A DNA stretch of 64,000 bases from Pandoraea aquatica (GTDB lineage: Bacteria > Pseudomonadota > Gammaproteobacteria > Burkholderiales > Burkholderiaceae), in assembly GCF_902459565.1 (NCBI RefSeq), contig NZ_CABPSN010000001.1, positions 930,001-994,000 on the forward strand. Direction: 5' to 3'. How positions within the stretch are numbered: the first letter of the stretch is position 1; each line of letters begins with the position of its first letter. The notes below the pieces were generated by a model. It did not search any database, had not been told where the DNA came from, and was given only the letters and a program-made list of their open reading frames with translations. The translations under genes were made by a program, and so were the position numbers. This document shows positions 1 through 7,922 of this stretch, in pieces.

Positions 1-346
1 CGGCACCGGCCACAACAACGTTTGACGAGAAGACGAAGTACCCGACGCTCACTGGCGCCAAGGCCATCAAGCGCGTTTGCCACATGTTCGTGCCGACGTT
101 TGCCGTCGAGATCACAACGACCGGAGTGCCATTGGCGTTTTCCAACACAAACAACGGATCAGGGGCGGTGTACGAAACATCCGCGATATAGCAAGTTCCG
201 TACACATCACCTGCCCCCGAGGCGCCCAGATACATCGACTGTTCCGTGAGCGTAACCGTGCCCTTGGCGGTCAGCGAGTAGTTCGTGTACGCACCATCGA
301 TCTGCACAATCCCCGAGTCGTTCACAGCCACAAAACCATATGCCAC
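1..346 (-). CDS. Tail-tip associated phage protein, partial (3' end off window)
   Basis: An open frame runs from a GTG at 346 to the left edge (115 codons visible). The GTG shares one base with the stop of the upstream gene (TAGTG), which suggests translational coupling. The N-terminus (VAYGFVAVNDSGIVQIDG) resembles small beta-rich proteins encoded just after J in many lambdoid phages (DUF6453-like, by recollection of the family). A role at the tail tip is inferred from position only. Confidence 0.6.
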   Translation of the reverse strand, partial: MAYGFVAVNDSGIVQIDGAYTNYSLTAKGTVTLTEQSMYLGASGAGDVYGTCYIADVSYTAPDPLFVLENANGTPVVVISTANVGTNMWQTRLMALAPVSVGYFVFSSNVVVAGA

Positions 347-648
347 TAGCGAACCCCATAGGTGATGTAACCGGCCATCGTGACCTGATTCCCTTGTGGC
401 TCCGGGTAATACCAGGACAGCGTATTGCCAGATATCGTGATTCTCGGGAAGCGACGAAACGATCTGACGTCGTAGAAGAGCTGCTGAAGGTGAAACGATG
501 CGAAGGCTTCACCAGTTGCAAGCGCATCGTGCTGAAGGCTTCCGGATGTCCCGTTGATGTACACGGAACCGAGCACTCTTCCAACACGAGATCCAAGGCC
601 GAGCGTCAATTCACCGGCAGGCCCGTAAATTTCCAGTCCTGCAAGCAT
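346..648 (-). CDS. Small phage protein downstream of J
   Basis: A 100-residue protein rich in Gly, Tyr and beta-forming residues. Its ATG shares one base with the J stop codon (TGATG) and its own stop shares one base with the next GTG start, so J and the two genes after it form a tightly coupled unit. The C-terminus (TISGNTLSWYYPEPQG) resembles small tail-tip accessory proteins of lambdoid prophages. No catalytic motif or signal peptide is seen. The exact function is unknown. Confidence 0.7.
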   Translation of the reverse strand: MLAGLEIYGPAGELTLGLGSRVGRVLGSVYINGTSGSLQHDALATGEAFASFHLQQLFYDVRSFRRFPRITISGNTLSWYYPEPQGNQVTMAGYITYGVR

Positions 649-3600
649 CAGAGTTTCCCCAGCTTCACGCGAAGCACATTGTTCTCGTCATACACGTATA
701 GGCCATTCGGCGAGAGCACTACACGCCCGCCGCCGTTCACGCCGTTCATATACAGGCTGCCAGCCTTATCAAGTCGCCACCCGGCCACCCCTTCCACGTA
801 GTTGTTCGACTGGATGTAATCCCCGATCATTGCGTTCGTGATCCATCCACTGCCGATGAAAGCTTGGCTAATGAATGTCTGACCGCCTTGAATTACGAAT
901 GGAGACGTAACCTGTCCGTTGGCCTGATTGAGAAAGGCGAACCTGTCTGCGGTGAACAGGATCTGCGACTGGACGGGCCCCGTTTCGTTGCTGACACCTA
1001 CCCCAATGCCAGCGCCGTAGTATTTACCGTCAGCAGTGACTCCAACCTTGATCTGATAGGACGCAGATACCTTGCCGTCGAGCGACGCCATCGCCTGAGC
1101 TGTCGTCTGCACCAGCGCTGTGTTTTCCCCGACTGTCGCCTGCAACGTCGTTACCTGTTGCGCTACCGCACGATCTCCATCTTGTAGCAGCGACTGAACT
1201 GACACGATCCCGGCGTAGATATTGACCGAGCCCGCGTAGTCCTCTTCGCTTCCGGCAAAGGGCGGCTGAATTGTCGCGATCGCGGAAAGTAGATCCTGCG
1301 ATAACTGTGTCTCTCCGATCTTCCCGTTCAGATAGTCGAGGATCTCGGACGCGTCTGCGCTCGCTTGGCCCAGCACGCCGTTGTCTGTCGGGTACCACGG
1401 CCCAATGTTCTTCGACTTGTCGACGAGACGAACCCAGAAGAAGAACGTCGTGCCGGCCGCGAGGCCCATCATCGTGTGCGTGTTCTGCGGAAACGCGAAG
1501 TCCGCAAGCTTGATAGCCGTGGCTCGATCGTTTTGTTGGCTGTACCAAACCTCAGTCCTCTCTACATCGAGCGGACCAGTGGGGAATCCCCAGTCGAGGC
1601 GGATACCGAACACGATGCCTGTAGCAACGAAACTCGTTACCGTTGGCGGCGGGGAGGTTTTGCCCGACAGAATCGTTTCGGTCGAGTAGGCAGGAATCGA
1701 CGGAACGTCGAGGGCATTGACCGCCGTTACGCGGGCAACATAGGTGCCCGCGTAAAGGTTCTGCACCTCAAGGCTCAGGGAACCGGTACGGCCAGCTTTC
1801 ACCCATTCGCCATTGTCACGCCGCCACTCCACTTCGTAGGCCACCGCTCGATCCGCCGCCGTCCACTTCATGACGCCAGTAGTCGACGCGATCCCTTGCG
1901 AAATAACGGAGAAGGAGTCCCAGGCTACGTCCTTCGCCGGCGGCTGAACCGACGGCGGGATCACGCTGATCGGGCGCTGCTGGAGCCGCGTGCCGCTGTC
2001 GATGGCGCCGTACTTGTCTGGGTTATGCTGAATCGCCGAGAGGTCCCAGGTCAGGCCATCGCCCTGCGACACGCTGAGGATCCGGAATAACTGTGTCTTG
2101 AGCTGCGCGCTTTCGACAATCCATGTCGCCTGCGGCTGCACGCCTTCCGTCCAATTCGCCGTGACGGTGACCGCGTTCCCGGAAATCGATTTGACCGTAC
2201 GCGTTTGCGGAACACCGGACGGCAAAGTCACCGTCAGCGCATCGCCAGGCGCGATTTGATCGACCTTGTCGAGCGTTACCGTGGCACCGACGGCAGAGCT
2301 TACGCGCCCGCCGATCCGCCGACCTGCGCGCGACGCATCGGCTACGCTCACAACGCCACCGGGAGACACCAGCGCCTCATCGAGGCCGGTCGAAAAAGAA
2401 ACCGATTCAGTTTCGAGGCGGCTCGTAAGGAGCGTCCAATGCCCTACCCGTTGGGCCTGACCTTGGCTGGTGCAGCCGAAGGCTGTGGTCTCAGTCTGCT
2501 GGACACCATATCGTGCAATACCGTCCTGATCCTCGACGTACTCGACCTTTGCCTTATAGAAGTCGCTCGGGTCGTTCCAGGTGACGAGCGCAACCGTCTT
2601 GCGAGCCTTCCAACTCGAACCCGCGTACTTGAATTTCCCGTCGATGACATTGGCGTTTGTAAAGCTGTACACGGGATCTCCGGGCATGTCGGCCACGGCG
2701 ACCACATTGCCGTTCGCCCAATACGCCATACCGCGAAAGATCGTCGCGAGGTCTTGCAGAACCTTGTACGCATCAGCGCGCGACTGCAAATAGCAGTTGC
2801 ATGTGAAGCGCGGCTCTCGCCCGCCATTCCCATCGTCAACGAGCTCGTCGCAATATTGACCGATCTGATACAGCGACCACTTGTCGACCTGTGCAGCATT
2901 TACGCGATGGCCCAAGCCGTACCGTTGGTGCAACACGAGGTCGTAGAAAACCCACGCCGGGTTGTCCGACCATGCTGACTTGAACGTCCCATCCCAAGTC
3001 CCGACATATACCCGCGTCGCCGGGTCGTAGTTCGACGGTACTCGAATGATGCGACCGCGCATCCGATATGAACGCGTCGGTACGCTTTTGAACTGGCGAG
3101 CATCGACCTGAATGCCAATGACCGCTGTGTTCGGGTAACGCAGCTTCGCGTCGATGATCTCCGTGAAGCTCTCGATATTCGTCGTATCGGCGATGGTCGT
3201 GCTGTTGGCGTTGGCCGTAATCCGGCGCACGCGCACCGACCATCCGTTCGTTGCCTGCGGAAGCTCAATACGGTGACTACGCTCATACGGTGACGTGGTC
3301 TTCCCGTCAAAAGCTGAAGCCAAGACTTGCTGGAAGGCCGCGCCGTCTGTCGCCAGATCAATCGCATACTCGATTCGGTAACCCGTGATGTCACCGTTGC
3401 TCGTGTTCGCCTGCGACAGGGCTGGCAATGCGAACGTAATGCGAACCGCTGAAAGCTGTGTATTCGTCACGGCCCGCACCCACGGCGCCGCCGAGGTCAA
3501 CGCGACGCCGACGGCCGCCTCGCTTTCGACCGACGGGAAGCCGGGGATGTATGACTGGTCCTGCGTTCCAGTACGTACGTCGACGCTGACGTTCTGGAAA

Positions 3601-3809
3601 TTCGCGGTACCGTCGGCATTGACGATCGGCGTGCCGTCGAGAAACACGCTCTGGAGACCGTTTTTCAGCCCGACCACTTCGCCCTCAGATACCGCGTCCA
3701 GCACCTTTGCATAAGCGATGGAATGAAGGCTATCCGGGCTCTCGACGGGCGTTCGGCTGTCGCCGCCGCCCTTACCTCCCCCGCCGTAGCCGACGATCAT
3801 CTTGCTCAT
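648..3809 (-). CDS. J: Host specificity / tail tip attachment protein J
   Basis: A 1053-residue lambda gpJ-like protein that forms the tail tip and contacts the host receptor. The N-terminal part carries the Gly-rich start and the conserved region around residues 20-60 (AYAKVLDAVSEGEVVGL) typical of gpJ. The middle contains fibronectin type III-like segments (about 620-800). The C-terminal third has a DUF1983-type region (about 850-960) followed by a beta-rich end likely to set host range. Length is close to lambda J (1132). It follows tail assembly gene I but is separated from it by an intrinsic terminator, so its level may depend on antitermination. Family assignment is firm; receptor is unknown. 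Confidence 0.95.
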   Translation of the reverse strand: MSKMIVGYGGGGKGGGDSRTPVESPDSLHSIAYAKVLDAVSEGEVVGLKNGLQSVFLDGTPIVNADGTANFQNVSVDVRTGTQDQSYIPGFPSVESEAAVGVALTSAAPWVRAVTNTQLSAVRITFALPALSQANTSNGDITGYRIEYAIDLATDGAAFQQVLASAFDGKTTSPYERSHRIELPQATNGWSVRVRRITANANSTTIADTTNIESFTEIIDAKLRYPNTAVIGIQVDARQFKSVPTRSYRMRGRIIRVPSNYDPATRVYVGTWDGTFKSAWSDNPAWVFYDLVLHQRYGLGHRVNAAQVDKWSLYQIGQYCDELVDDGNGGREPRFTCNCYLQSRADAYKVLQDLATIFRGMAYWANGNVVAVADMPGDPVYSFTNANVIDGKFKYAGSSWKARKTVALVTWNDPSDFYKAKVEYVEDQDGIARYGVQQTETTAFGCTSQGQAQRVGHWTLLTSRLETESVSFSTGLDEALVSPGGVVSVADASRAGRRIGGRVSSAVGATVTLDKVDQIAPGDALTVTLPSGVPQTRTVKSISGNAVTVTANWTEGVQPQATWIVESAQLKTQLFRILSVSQGDGLTWDLSAIQHNPDKYGAIDSGTRLQQRPISVIPPSVQPPAKDVAWDSFSVISQGIASTTGVMKWTAADRAVAYEVEWRRDNGEWVKAGRTGSLSLEVQNLYAGTYVARVTAVNALDVPSIPAYSTETILSGKTSPPPTVTSFVATGIVFGIRLDWGFPTGPLDVERTEVWYSQQNDRATAIKLADFAFPQNTHTMMGLAAGTTFFFWVRLVDKSKNIGPWYPTDNGVLGQASADASEILDYLNGKIGETQLSQDLLSAIATIQPPFAGSEEDYAGSVNIYAGIVSVQSLLQDGDRAVAQQVTTLQATVGENTALVQTTAQAMASLDGKVSASYQIKVGVTADGKYYGAGIGVGVSNETGPVQSQILFTADRFAFLNQANGQVTSPFVIQGGQTFISQAFIGSGWITNAMIGDYIQSNNYVEGVAGWRLDKAGSLYMNGVNGGGRVVLSPNGLYVYDENNVLRVKLGKL

Positions 3810-3827
3810 TCAGTTGTTTCCGGGCAA

Positions 3828-3854
3828 TAAAAAAGCCCCGCATCGCGGGGCTGT
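3828..3854 (-). terminator. Intrinsic terminator between tail genes I and J
   Basis: On the minus strand an 8-bp GC-rich stem (AGCCCCGC / GCGGGGCT, 3-base loop) is followed by TTTTTTATT. It sits about 20 bases upstream of the J start codon and downstream of I, inside a co-directional operon. It would reduce J transcription unless late transcription is antiterminated. Confidence 0.85.
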
Positions 3855-3876
3855 GAATTGGATTTATGAGAATTTG

Positions 3877-4476
3877 TCAGGCTTGGTCTTCGGCGTAGAT
3901 ACCTGCGGAAATTACTGCGCTACCGACGGTCATTTCGCCGTACAGCACGCCGACGGGATTGCCTTGCGCCTGCGTGTTGACGGGGCCGTTGAAGTTATAG
4001 CTGGCCCCATTGTCGGGACTGTCTTTCACGGAAAGACCGGATTGTTGGGGCGAAAGCAGTTGCACGACACCACCAAGCGCCAACGATGCCCCCATAAGTC
4101 CAATGGACCCAGCGCTGAATACCCCGGACGCTGCGAGAAACGCCGGATTCCACACTGAAAGTGCGATCAGCGCCGCCCCAAGAATGGTCTGAAACAGACC
4201 GCCGCGCTTCGAGCCTGCGACCATTGGCGCAATTCGTATGTCGTCTTGTCCTGGCGGAAGCCCAAAATCTTCGGCGCGGATATTCCGTTTTCCTACGAAA
4301 GTTGCATATGCCAGACCACGTCGGACGCTTTCGGCCAGTTCTTTTTTGAATCCAGGAAGCACGATACACAATGCCCGTACCGCCTCGGCGGGGCTCGAAA
4401 CTGCCAGAGAGTGGACTCGCCCAAACTTGGCACCAAGCCCACCGTAAAGTCGAATTGTTCGAAGCCTTTCACTCAT
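3877..4476 (-). CDS. I: Tail assembly protein I
   Basis: A 199-residue lambda gpI-like tail assembly protein. The start (MSERLRTIRLYGGLGAKFGR) is the hallmark of the family, and a central hydrophobic Gly/Ala-rich stretch (about residues 97-140) is also typical. In lambda, gpI acts with K, L and J to initiate the tail tip complex. The gene lies between the K-like gene plus lipoprotein and J, as expected, and is flanked on both sides by intrinsic terminators. Confidence 0.9.
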   Translation of the reverse strand: MSERLRTIRLYGGLGAKFGRVHSLAVSSPAEAVRALCIVLPGFKKELAESVRRGLAYATFVGKRNIRAEDFGLPPGQDDIRIAPMVAGSKRGGLFQTILGAALIALSVWNPAFLAASGVFSAGSIGLMGASLALGGVVQLLSPQQSGLSVKDSPDNGASYNFNGPVNTQAQGNPVGVLYGEMTVGSAVISAGIYAEDQA

Positions 4477-4492
4477 TTTTCACACCCCAAAA

Positions 4493-4516
4493 AAAACCTG
4501 CCAAAGGCAGGTTCAT
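4493..4516 (-). terminator. Intrinsic terminator upstream of tail gene I
   Basis: On the minus strand AACCTGCC-TTT-GGCAGGTT is followed by TTTTTT. It lies between the small lipoprotein gene and the start of I, about 15 bases before the I start codon, so it interrupts the late operon. Confidence 0.8.
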
Positions 4517-4535
4517 TTGTTATGCAGTCGACTCG

Positions 4536-4916
4536 CTATGTCCTGACGCAAGCCTTGATCGTCGAATCAAGCTTTTCGGCGGGCATGTGCGGGAACCATA
4601 TACCCGCACTACGCACGGTTGCAGCAGTTCCAGGGCCATCCTTCTTCAGAGTGATGAGATAGGCGTAACCGAACTCACCTAGTGCGGACGTGCGGCCAAT
4701 CGCAATTTCGGCAAGCCCCCCATCGGGATACGTTGTGACATTGGCCTCACTGCCAAGTCGCCCTCTCAAACATGCGAGCGACTCATTCACGGACGCCGAC
4801 CCCGAATACTTTTGCGCGGACTGTTCCCGTATTTCTTGCCCACTCATTCCAGTTACACAGCCGGAAAGCAAAGACACGGCTGAGCAAATAAGAATCGCAC
4901 CGCAAATAGCTCGCAT
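4536..4916 (-). CDS. Phage-encoded lipoprotein
   Basis: From the ATG at 4916 the product is 126 residues and begins MRAICGAILICSAVSLLSGC, a signal peptide ending in a lipobox (LSGC), so it should be acylated and anchored in the cell envelope. An upstream ATG at 4943 is possible but would precede the signal with nine polar residues. The rest is a small mixed alpha/beta domain with no known motif. It lies between K and I in the tail-tip operon. A role in superinfection exclusion or envelope modification by the lysogen is possible but unsupported. Confidence 0.75.
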   Translation of the reverse strand: MRAICGAILICSAVSLLSGCVTGMSGQEIREQSAQKYSGSASVNESLACLRGRLGSEANVTTYPDGGLAEIAIGRTSALGEFGYAYLITLKKDGPGTAATVRSAGIWFPHMPAEKLDSTIKACVRT

Positions 4917-4949
4917 TGGATGATCCCCAAACAAATTGACCACGCAATA

Positions 4950-5663
4950 CTAACCGATCAGTTCCTTATGCCTCAAAACACACCGGGTGATCTCACGCCA
5001 ATACCCGCCATACACTTCGCGCGTCGACAGACGCCCGTGCATGTGGTGCAACATCAGGCCGTTGCCGATGTACACGCCCGCATGATTCGGAACTTCCGCG
5101 CGCCGCTGCATCAGCATCACATCACCGACCTTTTCAGGCGCATCTTGGTTGACGACCACGAAACCAGCTTTCGGGTAGCCTTCCATGTAGAGGTTCTCGC
5201 CGTGCGCCCACCAATCGTCGCGGCGTTCGAAATCCGGCAACTCGATCCCGAGCTCGCGCGCGTAGAAGTCGCGCACCAACGACCAGCAGTCGAGGACGCC
5301 GTGCGCAAACGTTCTGCCGACCAACGGTGCTTTGTACCCCGTCGGCTCGATCGAGCGCACGTCATTGTCAGGCCATGACAGGATGTGCCACGGCAACCCC
5401 GTAGCCTCACAGCTCACCATATCAGCTTCACTGGGCGCGGCAGTAGCATCCGGGTGCGAATGGACCACGGCGACGACGTCACCGAATTCTTCGGCGGCCG
5501 CATAGTCTTCCGGAGACATAACGAAGTGCTCAGTGCCTTGGGCGAGGTTGCGGCAGCGCACGTACCGCTCACGCCCCCTCTTGACCACGATGAGCCCACA
5601 GCACTCGCGCGGATATTCTTCCTTGGCGTGCTCTCGGATTGCACCCAGCGTCTTTTCGTTCAT
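4950..5663 (-). CDS. K: Tail tip protein K: JAB/Mov34 plus NlpC/P60 peptidase
   Basis: A 237-residue lambda gpK-like protein from the ATG at 5663, which shares one base with the stop of L. The N-terminal domain carries a JAMM motif (HSHPDATAAPSEAD near residues 67-80). The C-terminal half is NlpC/P60-like, with the catalytic Cys in GVLDCWSLVRDFY and a His in PNHAGVYIGNG. Such proteins assemble in the tail tip and may cleave peptidoglycan cross-links during DNA entry. Both catalytic signatures look intact. Confidence 0.92.
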   Translation of the reverse strand: MNEKTLGAIREHAKEEYPRECCGLIVVKRGRERYVRCRNLAQGTEHFVMSPEDYAAAEEFGDVVAVVHSHPDATAAPSEADMVSCEATGLPWHILSWPDNDVRSIEPTGYKAPLVGRTFAHGVLDCWSLVRDFYARELGIELPDFERRDDWWAHGENLYMEGYPKAGFVVVNQDAPEKVGDVMLMQRRAEVPNHAGVYIGNGLMLHHMHGRLSTREVYGGYWREITRCVLRHKELIG

Positions 5664-6367
5664 CAGACCGTTCGCACCAGATCCGCAGCGGGGAACCCCC
5701 CGTACGGCAGTTCGTTGTTCTGACCAAAGCGGCATTTGCACGACGACAGCCGGCCGCCGCACTTGTCGAGTGATGGATCAGCCACAGGATTGTCGTCCTT
5801 GTCGAAGTAGGCCACCCCCGTATATCCGCAATATGGCCCCCGGTAGCCGCCAATGGTCAGCCAGGTGCAGACGTTCGCAATGATCTGTCGCCGGGGCAAC
5901 TGCTCGCCATTGAAGTCGAGCGCGCTCGCCAGCTCGAACGTGACCGACACATTCGTCTCTTCCGTTTTCTGATTAATGAACCAGAGTTCGGGCGGAAGCT
6001 GCTCTTCCGGATCTGCGGTCGGATTCCCCTCCGGAAAGTTTGCGGCGTCAAGGTACTGTCCGAGAGTTCGCATCCGCGTCAGCTTCGCCCCGACCATGTC
6101 GTCGAGATAGAGGCACAGCGCAGTAATCGAGCCATCGATGTTTCCTACAGACAAAGTGGGCGTTGGCTGCTGACTGTCGCCGCTGCGGGCGAACCCCTCG
6201 ACCTCGATAGGCCACGGAGAGTATTCATGTCCTTGCCACCAAATCGGCCCTACTTGCGTGTGACCGTGAAAGCGCAAAAGGTCACCGTGCTGCTCAGTCG
6301 CATCCAGTTCAAATAGTTCGATCAATGCCCCGGGTTCGAGACGCTGAATGTCGGCCGTAATTCCCAT
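5663..6367 (-). CDS. L: Minor tail protein L
   Basis: A 234-residue lambda gpL-like tail tip protein. The C-terminal half contains conserved cysteines (residues near CTWL, GPYCGYTG, DKCGGRLSSCKCRFG) that bind an iron-sulfur cluster in lambda gpL. The end FGQNNELPYGGFP is a typical family signature. It is followed directly by K with a one-base overlap. Confidence 0.93.
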   Translation of the reverse strand: MGITADIQRLEPGALIELFELDATEQHGDLLRFHGHTQVGPIWWQGHEYSPWPIEVEGFARSGDSQQPTPTLSVGNIDGSITALCLYLDDMVGAKLTRMRTLGQYLDAANFPEGNPTADPEEQLPPELWFINQKTEETNVSVTFELASALDFNGEQLPRRQIIANVCTWLTIGGYRGPYCGYTGVAYFDKDDNPVADPSLDKCGGRLSSCKCRFGQNNELPYGGFPAADLVRTV

Positions 6368-6561
6368 CAGACGAACTCCGGCTCATCTGGTTGTGTTTGG
6401 GGCGCAACAAACTCTCCATCTACGAACGTGTATCCGACCCCGACTGAAACAACGTCTGGCACACGAACGGCGCCGAGAAGTTCATCGCAGACAGCGGCAC
6501 CGTCCCAAATGACCACGTTTGTAACTACGCCAGATTCCACAGTTGCGTAACGAGACTTCAT
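6367..6561 (-). CDS. Small phage protein between Gly-rich protein and L
   Basis: A 64-residue protein beginning MKSRYATVESGVVTNVVIWDG, started at the ATG at 6561 that overlaps the upstream stop by four bases (ATGA). The sequence resembles short tail-fibre-associated proteins of the type MKYAVIENGVVVNVIVWDG that often follow fibre genes. An upstream extension in the same frame overlaps the glycine-rich gene and is not coding. Role unknown; probable fibre accessory or capping protein. Confidence 0.72.
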   Translation of the reverse strand: MKSRYATVESGVVTNVVIWDGAAVCDELLGAVRVPDVVSVGVGYTFVDGEFVAPQTQPDEPEFV

Positions 6562-7586
6562 TCGAACTCCATGACCAAGATCAATCCGTCGCCGCCCTTT
6601 CCACCGGCCTGAGCCGCTGACGGCGAACTCGAACTGCCTGCAGCCACCCCGCCGCCCCCACCGCCGTTTGCACCCGCCGACGCAGAGATACCACCGCTTC
6701 CCAACGGGGTGCTGCCACCAGGTCCCAGCGAATACCCGCTGCCAAGAATCAACCATGCGCTTGAACTCGGCTCGCCGTTACGATTGAGAACGTTTGCGCC
6801 AGACGCCGTGCCACCCTGCGCGGCAGCCGCGAAGACTTGTGCGCCTGGCGCTGAGACGCGACCGCCCTTTCCGCCAGTTACGGTAATGCCTGCGAAGGAC
6901 GAATTTCCACCATCGGGGCCATTGCCACCCACCACTCCGGCGGGACCGGCACCAACAACATAGGCAACACCGTCGAATCCCGACGTCATGAGATGTTCGC
7001 TGTATCCACCGGAGCCTCCGGACGATCCAATCGACCCCTCTCCTACACCAAGGCCTGCCGTTCCGCCACCAGCCCCCCCGGCCGCCTGGAGGCGGACGAG
7101 CACCATCTTCGTGCCGGGCGTCGATGTGAACGTTCCGCTGGACGTAAGGACGCGAACGCGCTTCAGTCGACCTGTTGCGTTTCCGATTTGTTGCGCGAGG
7201 GGATCAATGATGTTCTCGCCGTCAGAAATCAATTCGGACGTGGATCCCTGCTGCACGACGACACCGCCGCCTGACGAAGTGCTGAAAGTCAATACAAATG
7301 CGCCCGTCGTTCGGTTTCTTACCGTGTACCCCTGAGCGGGGGCTGCCGGCACCGTAACTATTCTGTTGCCCGTCAGTGCTCCGAATAGATCGATGAATCC
7401 GTTAAGTGCTTCTGCGGCGCTCAGCGCCATCGTGCCCGCAGCGCCACTGACGTCCTTGGCAAGCTTCCCTTGCGCGCGAGCATAGATCTCATCGAAATTC
7501 GAATTGACCTTCGTGAACCCAGAACGCGCGGTGTCGCCGTCTTTGCCGGCCGGCGCCGTTCCTAGATTGATGGTTTGCTTCGTCAT
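6558..7586 (-). CDS. Glycine-rich tail fibre-like protein
   Basis: 342 residues. The N-terminal part (TINLGTAPAGKDGDTARSGFTKVNSNFDEIYAR) is a common phage fibre start. The C-terminal third (about residues 150-342) is very rich in Gly and Ser (GGSGG, GGGGGG), as in polyglycine-helix domains of phage receptor-binding tips. It sits between M and L, an unusual place for a fibre in lambda itself, so it may be a side fibre or adhesin acquired by this phage group. Function is inferred from composition and position. Confidence 0.72.
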   Translation of the reverse strand: MTKQTINLGTAPAGKDGDTARSGFTKVNSNFDEIYARAQGKLAKDVSGAAGTMALSAAEALNGFIDLFGALTGNRIVTVPAAPAQGYTVRNRTTGAFVLTFSTSSGGGVVVQQGSTSELISDGENIIDPLAQQIGNATGRLKRVRVLTSSGTFTSTPGTKMVLVRLQAAGGAGGGTAGLGVGEGSIGSSGGSGGYSEHLMTSGFDGVAYVVGAGPAGVVGGNGPDGGNSSFAGITVTGGKGGRVSAPGAQVFAAAAQGGTASGANVLNRNGEPSSSAWLILGSGYSLGPGGSTPLGSGGISASAGANGGGGGGVAAGSSSSPSAAQAGGKGGDGLILVMEFE

Positions 7587-7922
7587 TTATGGCGTGAACG
7601 TTTGGTCGAATGTGGCCGCAATCGTGAAGGCATCTCCGTCTTTCACCGGCTCCGAATACTTCTCACAGACGAAGAGAGCCCGCGACCGGAGGGACGGCGT
7701 CCAGTAGAACGACTTTGAACCAGCGTGAGCATCAAGGAAGGCCAGGATGGCGGTGATCTTCACCGCATCGCCGACAAACGTCAGTTGATAGCTGGATCGC
7801 CGGTTGTTCAGGCCATCAGCGGCACGCTGCTCGTACCCATCGCCGAACTTGGCCTTGCGGACGGTGAAGGTCGTATCGCCACTGGCAGTCGTACGCGGGG
7901 ACCAGTTGAAGGTGTCGGTCAT
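7587..7922 (-). CDS. M: Minor tail protein M
   Basis: 111 residues matching the lambda gpM family (Phage_min_tail): the start FNWSPRTTASGDTTFTVRKAKFGDGYEQR and the mid motif FLDAHAGSKSFYWTP are characteristic. The start codon overlaps the tape-measure stop by four bases (ATGA). It acts in tail tip assembly. Confidence 0.93.
   Translation of the reverse strand: MTDTFNWSPRTTASGDTTFTVRKAKFGDGYEQRAADGLNNRRSSYQLTFVGDAVKITAILAFLDAHAGSKSFYWTPSLRSRALFVCEKYSEPVKDGDAFTIAATFDQTFTP

Noticed and set aside
207..596. 129-residue minus-strand frame at the left end
   Set aside because: Overlaps two better-supported coupled genes in another frame.
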